Assembly: GCA_014695195.1 (NCBI GenBank)
Contig: JACJNW010000006.1
Location: forward strand, 87,691 to 151,690
Direction: 5' to 3'
DNA: 64,000 nt
Origin: Cyanobacteria bacterium FACHB-DQ100
GTDB taxonomy: Bacteria; Cyanobacteriota; Cyanobacteriia; Leptolyngbyales; Leptolyngbyaceae
Positions within the stretch are counted from its first letter, which is position 1. Each line of letters opens with the position of its first letter. The position numbers and the translations under genes were made by a program. Under the pieces are notes generated by a model. That model was not told the DNA's origin. It saw only the letters and a program-made list of their open reading frames with translations, and did not search any database. Below, in pieces: positions 27,885-36,800 of the stretch.

Positions 27885-29987
27885 ATGATTCACTTTTTGC
27901 TGATTGATGACAACCCGAACGATCGCACTTTCATTGTGCGGGAACTGGAGCGAGAATTTCCTGACCATAGGGTCAGCCATATCGCCGATGGTGCTAGTTT
28001 TGAACAGGCCTTAACGGATAGAAGCTTTAATTTTGTCGTCACGGACTATCGTCTCCGCTGGAGCGATGGATTGACCATTCTACGCAAAGTTCGAGACTGT
28101 AATCCCAACTGCCCGGTCATCATGTTTACTGACAGTGGGACTCAGGAAATTGCCGTCGCAGCGATGAAGGCCGGATTGGATGATTACCTGCTCAAGTCTT
28201 CTAAACAATTTGTCCGGTTACCGATTGCCATTCGGGCTGCCTTTGATCGTAGACAAATAGAGGCAGAACGGGATCAACTGCTGGAACGGGAACGGGCTGC
28301 ACGGGTTGAGGCGGAAGCCCAAAAAAAGCGCGCTACTTTCTTAGCGGAAGCGAGCCAAATGCTAGTGTCTTCACTGGACTACCGCCAAGTGCTGACCAGT
28401 ATCGCTTACATGGCAATTCCTGCCTTCGCCGACTGGTGCTTTGTTGATATTGTCGAAAATACGGTTGTAGATTTCACCAAACCTGTTGTTGCAGCAGTTA
28501 CACCAGACCTAGAGGCATTGGTGCTCCAACTACGGCAACACTACCCACCCGCTCCGGATGCACCTCACGGCCCTGCTCGGGTCCTGCGAACTGGAACCCC
28601 AGAATTAGCATCTGACATTCCTGAAACGATGCTCCTCAAAATCGCTCAAGACGAGGAACACTTAAGGCTGCTGCGTCAGCTTCAAGCGAAATCTTATATG
28701 ACAGTTCCAATGAACGTAGGAGATCGCACCCTCGGCACGATTACTTTTGCCTCTGGTAGGGAAGATCGCCAATATAGTCAGGCAGACTTGGAGATGGCGT
28801 TAGAGCTGGGTTATCGAGCGGCACTCGCGCTCGATCATGCTCGGCTATATCAGGAGGCTCAGGAAGCGAATCGCATCAAGGATGAGTTTCTAGCGATCGT
28901 GTCTCATGAGCTTCGCACCCCGTTAAATGCATTGTTGGGCTGGGCACAAATGCTTCGCGGCCGCAAGCTGGATGAGGCAACAGCAGCAAAGGCGCTGGAA
29001 ACGATCGAGCGCAATGCCAAACTTCAAAGCAAGCTCATTGACGATATCCTTGACATTTCCCGCATTGTCCAAAATCGAATTCGTCTTAATCAGATTGCGG
29101 TTCACTTGGTGCCGGTGATCAACGAAGTGCTAGAAGATGTACGTCCTCTGGCCACGGCCAAGGCAATTGAGATTGAATCGATCTTTGATCCATCGGTTGG
29201 GCTAGTAACCGGAGATCCAGAACGGTTGCAACAGATTATTTGGAATCTGCTTTCCAACGCCATTAAATTCACTGCTCAAGGTGGACGTGTTGTAGTGCAA
29301 TTATCTCAAGTTGACAACCAAGCTCAAATCATCATCAGCGACACTGGACAGGGAATCTCTGCTGATTTTCTCCCTTACGTATTCGATCGCTTCCGTCAAG
29401 GCGTTCACACCACAACTCGGAAACATGGGGGACTAGGATTAGGGCTGGCGATCGTCCGACATTTAGTTGAGATGCAGGGCGGTAGGGTGTTTGCAAACAG
29501 TGATGGGGAGGGATTAGGGGCAACCTTTACCGTGCAATTGCCGATTCGAGAGTTGCAGTTGAGTACACAACCTGAGCCAGAAAGGCTAGGCACTACGGCT
29601 GGACTTCCCATGATGACCAACTTGCGAGTCCTTGTCGTCGATGATGACCAAGACACGCTTGATCTCACGTCCTTTGTCTTAGAGGAGTGTCAGGCTGAAG
29701 TTAAAACCGCAACCTCTGTGGGTGCTGCATTAGCTGTGTTCTCTCAGTTCAACCCCCATGTTCTAGTCAGTGACATTGGCATGCCTGAGCAGGATGGCTA
29801 CAATCTCATTCGGAAAGTTCGGCAACTGGAACCTGACCCAAATAATGCGATTCCGGCAATCGCGTTGACCGCGTTTGCGAAAGCAGAAGATCAACAACAA
29901 GCGCTCTCGGCTGGATTTCAACGCCATATGGCCAAGCCTGTTAATCCGTACGATCTCGTTGCGATGATTAGTAGCCTGATCAGTTAA
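27885..29987 (+). CDS. Receiver-GAF-HisKA-HATPase-receiver hybrid kinase
   Basis: The 700-residue protein starts with a receiver (LLIDDNPNDRTFIVRELERE; phosphoacceptor in FVVTDYRLRWSDG) close to that of the 25949 protein. A coiled coil and GAF domain (~155-310), HisKA (LAIVSHELRTPLNALLGWAQ, ~335), HATPase (WNLLSNAIKFTAQGG; GLGLGLAIVRHLVEMQGG) and a second receiver (VLVVDDDQDTLDLTSFVL; VLVSDIGMPEQDG; MAKPVNP) follow. Two intact receivers around one kinase make it a multi-step phosphorelay node. It is cytosolic. The dual-receiver protein 30075 follows on the same strand. Confidence 0.9.
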   Translation: MIHFLLIDDNPNDRTFIVRELEREFPDHRVSHIADGASFEQALTDRSFNFVVTDYRLRWSDGLTILRKVRDCNPNCPVIMFTDSGTQEIAVAAMKAGLDDYLLKSSKQFVRLPIAIRAAFDRRQIEAERDQLLERERAARVEAEAQKKRATFLAEASQMLVSSLDYRQVLTSIAYMAIPAFADWCFVDIVENTVVDFTKPVVAAVTPDLEALVLQLRQHYPPAPDAPHGPARVLRTGTPELASDIPETMLLKIAQDEEHLRLLRQLQAKSYMTVPMNVGDRTLGTITFASGREDRQYSQADLEMALELGYRAALALDHARLYQEAQEANRIKDEFLAIVSHELRTPLNALLGWAQMLRGRKLDEATAAKALETIERNAKLQSKLIDDILDISRIVQNRIRLNQIAVHLVPVINEVLEDVRPLATAKAIEIESIFDPSVGLVTGDPERLQQIIWNLLSNAIKFTAQGGRVVVQLSQVDNQAQIIISDTGQGISADFLPYVFDRFRQGVHTTTRKHGGLGLGLAIVRHLVEMQGGRVFANSDGEGLGATFTVQLPIRELQLSTQPEPERLGTTAGLPMMTNLRVLVVDDDQDTLDLTSFVLEECQAEVKTATSVGAALAVFSQFNPHVLVSDIGMPEQDGYNLIRKVRQLEPDPNNAIPAIALTAFAKAEDQQQALSAGFQRHMAKPVNPYDLVAMISSLIS

Positions 29988-30074
29988 GCCAGCTTTATCT
30001 TTTCTCAGGATTCTCCAGATTAGATTCAGACGTTGCTAAATAGACAATTGAACGTATTGTATAAAGAGGTGTTT

Positions 30075-30884
30075 TTGACAAGCGGTTGTACTGTGTCTTC
30101 TGAAGAACGCTTCCACATTCTGGTCGTTGATGATTTATTCGATAACGTTCTGCTACTGCAAATGTTATTGGAGGATGAGGGGTATGAGGTGGAAACCGCT
30201 GAGAGCGGAACTCTTGCCCTGGAAAAGATCGCAGCGAATCCACCTGATTTATTGCTGCTCGATGTCATGATGCCTGACATGAATGGGTATGAGGTGACGC
30301 GTCGAATCCGAGAAAATCCAGCATTGCCCGACTTTCCCATCCTGCTCATTTCGGCCCACGAGCAGGACAATGCAGTTCAAGGACTCGATTTGGGCGCGAA
30401 CGACTTTATTCGCAAGCCGTTTGACTTTGATGAACTGTTCGCCAGAGTGCGGGCTTTCTTAAGATCTAAACCACAAACTGCACCGTCTCGAACGGTATTA
30501 GTCGTCGAGGATAGCCCCTTTGATGCACTCCATCTCGAGCGAGTCTTTCGCCAACTCAAGCTCACGCTTGTGATCCAGCAAGTTTGCCGAGCAGAAGATG
30601 CAATGAACTATTTGAGGGGTGAAGGGACTTATGCCGCTCGGTCTCGCTATCCACTACCTGACCTTTTGGTCCTCGACTTGAAGTTGCCCGGAATGCCAGG
30701 TCTCGATTTCCTTCAGTGGCTGCGGCAACAACCTGACCTAGAGCAATTACCGGTGATCGCCATGACGGGTTACGGCAATCGAGACTTATCACAAGCGTAC
30801 GAGCTAGGTATCAACTTCTACTTACTGAAACCCGTTGAGGTCAGCACCCTCACTGCCGCTTTGCAAAAGCTCAGCTTAGTGTAA
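30075..30884 (+). CDS. Dual-receiver response regulator (REC-REC)
   Basis: The 269-residue protein is two receivers in tandem. The first (~10-130) has ILVVDDLFDN, LLLLDVMMPDMNG and FIRKPFDFDEL; the second (~140-265) has VLVVEDSPFDALHLERVF, LLVLDLKLPGMPG and YLLKPVEVSTL. Both phosphoacceptor aspartates are present. No output domain follows, so it transmits by protein contact. The second receiver is Rcp1-like and related to the Asn69 protein at 21718. I start at the TTG at 30075 because AAAGAGGTG lies 5-12 bases before it; a TTG at 30033 or a GTG at 30093 are alternatives. Confidence 0.85.
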   Translation: MTSGCTVSSEERFHILVVDDLFDNVLLLQMLLEDEGYEVETAESGTLALEKIAANPPDLLLLDVMMPDMNGYEVTRRIRENPALPDFPILLISAHEQDNAVQGLDLGANDFIRKPFDFDELFARVRAFLRSKPQTAPSRTVLVVEDSPFDALHLERVFRQLKLTLVIQQVCRAEDAMNYLRGEGTYAARSRYPLPDLLVLDLKLPGMPGLDFLQWLRQQPDLEQLPVIAMTGYGNRDLSQAYELGINFYLLKPVEVSTLTAALQKLSLV

Positions 30885-31055
30885 CTTGAACGATAAGCTG
30901 AGCCGTTTCCAATCTGAAGATTGGCGGCCTCAAGTGTGTACCGCCTGTTCATGTGCTGCGTATGCTCTAACTAGAGAGCTAAAGACGGGAATCCCTCCAG
31001 CCATTAATGAGCTTTGAGTATCAATAGCATCGTTTAAGCGTCTAGGCTCAACACG

Positions 31056-31192
31056 AGGGCAGGGCTGTTTCATTGTCAGAAATAGAAATTCAGACCCTCG
31101 ATTCTCTCGTTCAGCGTTCTTAAAATTTCTGCACTTCACAAACGATTGCCTCTTCCGGATATCTCCTGGTGACAATGAAACAGCCCTGCCCT
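31056..31192. mobile_element. MITE-like element with 23-bp perfect terminal inverted repeats
   Basis: The left end (31056-31078) begins AGGGCAGGGCTGTTTC, and the right end (31170-31192) is its exact reverse complement over 23 bases. The 137-bp element has no coding capacity and shows no clear target duplication. It lies immediately upstream of phage-like gene remnants and may have cut off the first of them. The parent transposase is not in the window. Confidence 0.72.
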
Positions 31193-31632
31193 TGATCACT
31201 TATGGCACAAGCCCAGCGTTCGCCGCCAACCGAGGAAAGGCGATCGAACCTGTTCTTGAAAACAACAAGGATCTATCCAGCCGCCCGGACATGGACGGGG
31301 CGCGGATTCTGGCAAGTCAGATTCAAGTATTGAACGCCATCTTTAATCGCTATGCTCAAATCCCGATCGTAGTGCTAGACAAGAACCCACAAGTGGCAGA
31401 AGCCTCGATGCACGTAGCTTTAAGGGCACAAGGCGAATGCAGAAAATCGATCGCGACGCTGAATGAGTTACGCAATCCAAGAAAAACCACGTTTATCAAG
31501 AAAAATATCGAGCGCCAGCAAAACAATCTAGTAGCCACTGGTCACGCCCTCGATCAACCCGAACAATTAGGAGAAGCGCAAAATGCCCCATTGGACACCA
31601 GAAGCGAGATAGAAACAAGCAGAGCTTATTAG
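31192..31632 (+). pseudogene. Prophage-type hypothetical protein, probably 5' truncated
   Basis: The open frame (up to 146 codons) begins inside the right inverted repeat of the MITE, so its original start is probably lost. Its core, ILASQIQVLNAIFNRY followed by HVALRAQGECRKSIATLNEL then IERQQNN, resembles a small protein common in bacterial prophages (the pattern LALKAQxQCRATLETLAxIKNP...QQVNN). Function in phages is unknown. It overlaps the next remnant, with which it is often paired in prophages. I call it a remnant because of the MITE junction and the broken partner. Family recognition is from memory. Confidence 0.5.
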
Positions 31633-31822
31633 ACAGTGGCGACCGTGGGAGTCGAGTACGGGGGCAATTACGCCGGAGGGTAAAGCGATCACCGCTCAGA
31701 ACTCACTTAAGCACGGGTGGCATACGGCGGAAATGATTGCGATCCGAAAGCGCATGAACGAAATCATCAAGGAGCGCCAAGCGATCGAGAGCCGCATCCC
31801 ATGGGAAGAATTAGGGCTTTAA
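31583..31822 (+). pseudogene. Prophage-type small gene broken by an in-frame amber codon
   Basis: The frame starts MPHWTPEAR, then hits TAG at 31610-31612, then continues uninterrupted as KQAELIRQWRPWESSTGAIT and PEGKAITAQNSLKHGWHTAE to a TAA at 31820. The W-x-P-W-x-S-T-G-x-x-T-P-E-G-K-A...N-x-x-K-H-G pattern is a well-known prophage small-protein signature. Changing the TAG to CAG would restore a 79-residue protein. So this is either a recent nonsense mutation or, less likely, a recoded stop. Confidence 0.65.
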
Positions 31823-32031
31823 CGGTTTGCTGTCAAACTGTTTGAGTATTTTTCGGTGTTCATATTGCGGGCAAACCCTCGGCTATGCGCGATTGTGCCC
31901 AGCTTTTTTGCTGCAAGCAAGTCAAGTTACCTTAAACACAACTCTAGTTACCTCAAGTTCGAAAATGGGTAACTCCTGAAATCTAGCCAAATTAAGGCTT
32001 TTTATCATCAGTTGCCTAAGTTACCTAAGTT

Positions 32032-33011
32032 AACCTGAGTTCGGGTTAAGCCGGAAACAGGAGATTGCGGTCGAGGGCAATCGATGGCTTCTTTGGCTGA
32101 TGGCAGTAGGCAATCAATCCGCCCAGGATGTTCACAAAGCAATTGACTGGAGAGCGATGCCGTGAATGCTCGATCTGCGAGATGTTCTTCAACTGGTCGA
32201 TGATCGTTTCGATAATGGAGCGGTGACGCAACATCAACCGGTCATTCAACAGCATCAATCGCTGTTTCATGTTGCGCTTGAGTTTGGTGATGAGCTGAAT
32301 GCCTGCACTTTTGAGCAGTTGTTTGGCGAGTTTTTGCGAGACATAGCCTTTGTCGGCGAACACCTTGCCGAATAACTGCTGTAACAACTTCGGGACGGGA
32401 GCACGGTCATCAGTGTTGCCCGGAGTCAGCACGATGTTGAGCAACTCACCTCGGTCATTCACCACCAGATGCAGTTTGAAGCCAAAGAACCAATCGAGCG
32501 AGGTTTTGCCGCGTGCAGCAACGTTCTCGAACACCTGGTTGCGCTCAATGCGACGGTTGTGGCAGACACTCAATGAGGTAGAGTCCATGAAGCTGATGCC
32601 GCTGCACGACCCGAAACACGAGCGCAAGTAGGCGCACATCGGCACGAGCGTCCCTGGAATCCATTCGATGAAGCGCTGGTAGCTGACTAAGCCTGGAAAG
32701 TCAGATGCCCACTCGGTCTGCACTTTCTCTTGATAATAGGCTTTGAAGTTGCGATAGCACGACTGATGAAACACTATCAGAATCGTCATAATCTCGCTCA
32801 AGCTCAGCCTGCGAGGGCGATTGCGAAGCTGAAGTCCACAGCCTAGAAGCTGCTGCTTCCAGTGCGGCTCAAAGGTGTTGCAGAAATCGTCGACGGAGCA
32901 AAACAGTTCTTCTAGACTAAGCATGAGGGCAAACTGGGCTTGAGATTTTAGCATTTTCAGCCTATCGGGTTTGCCCCTTTCTTGTCTCAATCCTTATCCC
33001 GAACTCAGGTT
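32032..33011. mobile_element. Intact IS982-family insertion sequence with target duplication
   Basis: The 980-bp element has inverted ends: AACCTGAGTTCGGGTTAA (32032-32049) and TTATCCCGAACTCAGGTT (32994-33011), one mismatch over 18 bases. AAGTT is repeated directly outside both ends (32027-32031 and 33012-33016). It contains one complete transposase gene on the minus strand. Intact ends and gene suggest recent arrival. Confidence 0.9.
32046..32990 (-). CDS. IS982-family transposase
   Basis: The 314-residue protein has the DDE-type core of IS982 transposases: [20 protein letters not shown], then [58 protein letters not shown], and finally [20 protein letters not shown] followed by RSPVN and the [13 protein letters not shown] ending. 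No stop or frameshift is seen, and the length is full for the family, so it may be active. It lies 14 bases inside the left inverted repeat and fills the element. Confidence 0.95.
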   Translation of the reverse strand: MRQERGKPDRLKMLKSQAQFALMLSLEELFCSVDDFCNTFEPHWKQQLLGCGLQLRNRPRRLSLSEIMTILIVFHQSCYRNFKAYYQEKVQTEWASDFPGLVSYQRFIEWIPGTLVPMCAYLRSCFGSCSGISFMDSTSLSVCHNRRIERNQVFENVAARGKTSLDWFFGFKLHLVVNDRGELLNIVLTPGNTDDRAPVPKLLQQLFGKVFADKGYVSQKLAKQLLKSAGIQLITKLKRNMKQRLMLLNDRLMLRHRSIIETIIDQLKNISQIEHSRHRSPVNCFVNILGGLIAYCHQPKKPSIALDRNLLFPA

Positions 33012-33574
33012 AAGTTACTTGAAAAAGAGACAATAAAATAAGTAACTCCAACACCAATAACGACCCTTACTACCCTGGAGTAGTAGGCTGGCATGATTCC
33101 CGGTATACCGCTTATTGAGAACTCTGTAACCTATACGTTGTAGGCTTTCTCTCGTTTTACTGTTTTCTTTGGGGTAGTAGGGGTATTAGAGGCTTGCAGC
33201 CTCTAATACCCCTCTTCTCCTATAAAGACTTCATTAAACACATGTTTTCTCAGGATTTTCAGTCCGCTGCACCTAATTTCCCGAAAGAAATAAAATACTG
33301 TTTTTCAACATCTGATTAGCCAAAGACTATTAATCAAACATCAGTTTGGGTATCAGAAGGGTCTAGATTGCCGTCCTAAAATTCACACTACACATTGGCT
33401 ATCAGAATTTATTGCTTTCCTTCAAACGAAAGAGGTCGCTCGTCTAAACCAGTTTATTAAAATTTTCTAAAAAGAGCTCATGTTCTCCCCCTTCCTGGAT
33501 CGGTAACAATTTCGGTTACATCAAATAGGTTTGCATCTCAAATTCCCACTGCACAAAGCTTTCAGAAAATCTAT
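33012..33574. other. 563-bp non-coding right end of the island
   Basis: No gene is seen between the IS and attR. It contains a 15-bp-stem hairpin (33180-33212) and two diverged copies of a ~31-bp sequence (33379-33409 and 33540-33570, starting AAATTC and containing CACT, CACA and TCAG in order), the second ending 4 bases before attR. Such repeats near an att site could be integrase arm-type sites, which is inference. Confidence 0.4.
33180..33212. repeat. Perfect 15-bp-stem hairpin
   Basis: GGGGTATTAGAGGCT and AGCCTCTAATACCCC are separated by TGC. On the + strand it is followed by TCTTCTCC, not a T-run, so a terminator role is weak. It may be a repeat or a structured recombination feature near the island end. 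Confidence 0.75.
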
Positions 33575-33626
33575 AGAGGTCTGCAAAACCTCCACCCCCA
33601 GTTCGAATCTGGGTGCCGCCTTCAAG
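33575..33626 (+). repeat. attR: 52-bp direct repeat, tRNA-Cys 3' fragment
   Basis: Identical to 5476-5527. Bases 33575-33621 are the tRNA-Cys sequence from the anticodon stem to the discriminator; the first 24 tRNA bases are missing, so it cannot form a functional tRNA. It marks the right boundary of the 28.1-kb island. Confidence 0.93.
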
Positions 33627-33634
33627 AATTTCAA

Positions 33635-33662
33635 GCTCTAGAACCCAGTTCTAGAGCCTTTT
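33635..33662 (+). terminator. Terminator following attR (copy of the tRNA-Cys terminator)
   Basis: GCTCTAGAAC and GTTCTAGAGC form a 10-bp stem with loop CCA, then CTTTT. It is a diverged copy of 5535-5564 and is probably the original chromosomal tRNA-Cys terminator displaced by integration. Confidence 0.8.
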
Positions 33663-33844
33663 AAATAAGTTAAGTTGTGCCATCAGATTGTGCCAATAGG
33701 TCAGCCGTTGTGATTTCACAAGTACGATGGTCGGGTCTTTACTATGAGCTATGCTTACCGCTGTATCTACCCTGAGAGGGATAGGCAGGGTTAGAGTCAA
33801 TCAGATTTAATAAAACATCCATATGGGCATACGGCAGCATCTCA

Positions 33845-36800
33845 ATGAAGCGTGATAAGACAGGCAAATTTATTCAAGCTTGGGATGGAGAACAAAAACA
33901 CGCAGTCAAGCTATCTCTGACGAGAACTGCTTGGCAACGATTGCAGCAGCAGGCAGGAGAATTAGGCATTTCTCGTTCTGAATTGGTAGAGCATTATGCA
34001 CGTCACTCGCACTATTGTTTTGCCGGAAGTAATACAGTAGATGATTGCAACACTGAGGCAAGTCGCCTACCCACTGTAGCAATGCAAAGCGTTGATCCAG
34101 GTTCTGATCAGTTGCTCATAGGACGTATATTTGCACTACAAGAAAGAAATATACGGTTACAAGAACAGATTGTTAAACTTCAGCAAACCGTCGAGAAACT
34201 TCGATCGCAACAGCAACAGGCAGATGCTCAAATCAATGAACGGAAGTGGCTAGAAGCAGCGCTCAATTTGCTGCCGACTCCGCTGATGATGGTTGATCCA
34301 CAACAAATGCGAGTCACTTTCTCGAATCAGGCAGCAAATGCAATCGCAGGCGTGAATATTGCCGAGGAGGTCGGAGCAGTCTACAACGCAGACTATCATT
34401 GCACCGATGAGTTAGGGAGGTTTCTCCCGCCTGAGCAGATACCAGCTATTCGAGCTGCGCGGGGCGAGAAAATCGCTGGAACTGAAATCAACTGGCACAC
34501 TCCCGTTGGCGTTTTTCCGCTCCTAGTCTACGCAGATACATTGCCTGCGATGTACGATCGACCCCCAACAAGTGTGGTTGTCTTTCAGGATATTCGCGAA
34601 CGGAAGCAGATCGAGGCACAACTCAAAGAAAGCCAGCGTTTTATTCAGCAAGTTGCCGATGCGATACCCGGAGTTCTCTATATCTACGACTTGATTGAGC
34701 AGCGCAATGTTTATGCCAATCGCCAAGTCGGTGAAATTTTGGGATACACGATCGAGCAGGTTCAGGCAATGGGCAATCAATTGTTTCCATTGCTGATGCA
34801 TCCCGATGATCTTGCAACGTTGCCTGCTCATCTGGAACGTTTCAATCAGGCACAAGATGGAGATGTAATAGAACGAGAATACCGAATGCGTCATGCAGAT
34901 GGAGAATGGCGCTGGTTGTGGAGCCGTGATCAGGTCTTTTCTCGCACTCAAGCTGGCGCACCGCATCAAGTTCTAGGAATCTCGCACGATATTACGGATA
35001 GCAAACAAGCTGAATTGAAGCTGAAACAAGCCGAGGAAAGCCTTCAGCTTGCTCTGACTTCTGCAGGGATGGTTGCTTGGGATATGGATTTGCAAACCCA
35101 TCAGGTAGTTTGCTCTCCAAACGCCCTTGAAGTTTGGGGAGTGCAAGCAGGGACGGCAGAAGACTTTTTCCGCAATGTTCACCCAGACGATCAAGACAGT
35201 TTAATTCAAGCATTAGCGCAAGCGATCGCTGGAAAAGAAGATTACTTTCATGAATACCGAGTGCTGAGTCCTGATCAAACCGTTCGCTGGTTGAGCAGCC
35301 AGGGGCGAGTTTATTTCAACCACGCGGGTCAAGCAATCCGAATGGTCGGGGTCACAACGGATATTAGCGATGCGAAGCACCGCGAAGCGGAACGCATTTG
35401 CGGTGAGAATGAACGCAAGCAAGCTGAAATCGCAGCAGCTCGATCGGCAGAGCGCACAGTTCGTCTGCAAAGTGTTACCGCCGCTCTTTCTGAAGCATTG
35501 ACTCCCTGTGATGTGGCAACTGTGATTGTTAAACAAGCATTAGCTGCGCTGGGAGCTTGTCGCGGCTTGGTCATGCTGCTCAGCACCGATCAAAAGGAAC
35601 TGGAACTAATTCGATCAATTGGATATTCTCCTGATGCTTTGTCAGAATGGCGACGATTTCCTGTCACGGCAGCTGTACCGCTTGCTCATGTGATTCACAC
35701 TCGAACTCCTGTTTTCCTGCAATCTATCGCTGAAGCAACTACCACGTATCCTCAAGTTGCGGCTTTGCAGAACAAGATTTCATCAGGCGCGATCGCGGCA
35801 ATTCCACTCATCGCTGAGGATCAGGTGCTCGGTGTGCTGGGAATTGGATTTACGGAGGCACATCCCATTTGCGAAGAGGATCGGGCATTTATGCTCGCAT
35901 TAGCTCGCCAATGTGCTCAAGCGATTCGGCGATCGCAGCTTTATCAAGCAGAACAAGAAGCGCGAGCCAGCGCAGAAGCGAGCGAGAGCCGTCTCCGGTT
36001 TATGGCAGAAGCGATTCCACAGATGGTCTGGGTTGCTCAAGCGAATGGTTTTACCGAATACTACAATCAGCGGTGGTTTGAGTACACAGGCTTGACTTTA
36101 GAAGAAAGCCAAAATGCGAATGGCAGCTTTCGTCATCCGGATGATCACGATCGCTTTATCCAAGCCTGGATCAAAGCCGTGACCAACAAGGAGATTTTTC
36201 AAGCCGAGCAGCGAATCAAACGAGCGGATGGCATCTATCGCTGGCATCTATCACGGGCATATCCGATGTTAGATGAAACCGGTGAAATTGTGAAATGGTT
36301 TGGCTCCTGCACCGATATTGATAATTGGAAGCGAATAGAGCAAACCCAACGGTTTCTTGCTCAGGCTTCCCAAACCTTTGCAGAAGCAAATTTGGACTTG
36401 CAAGCTGTTTTGGACACGGTGACTCGGCTGGCCAGTGAATTCACTCAGGATGTCTGCGTTCTAAATCTGCTTGCTGATGATGGGCAATTCCTTGAACACG
36501 CCTCGTTTTATCATCCTGATTTGGAGGTTCGATCGTTTGTTGGAGAATTACTAGAGCAATATCCGCGCCGCATCACCGAAGGAATTGGGGGACGCGTGGC
36601 GCGAACAGGAGAACCTTTGTTAATGGCTGTGACTTCGCAAGAAGAATTGAGTGCTGCGATTCAACCAGAGTATCGCCTTTACCTAGAGCGCTTTCAGGTT
36701 TGCAGTGTTTTGCTGGTGCCTTTAAAGGTACAAGGAGGAACTATCGGGGTGTTGAGCCTCACCCGTCATTCTCCTGCTGATCCTCACACACAAGATGATT

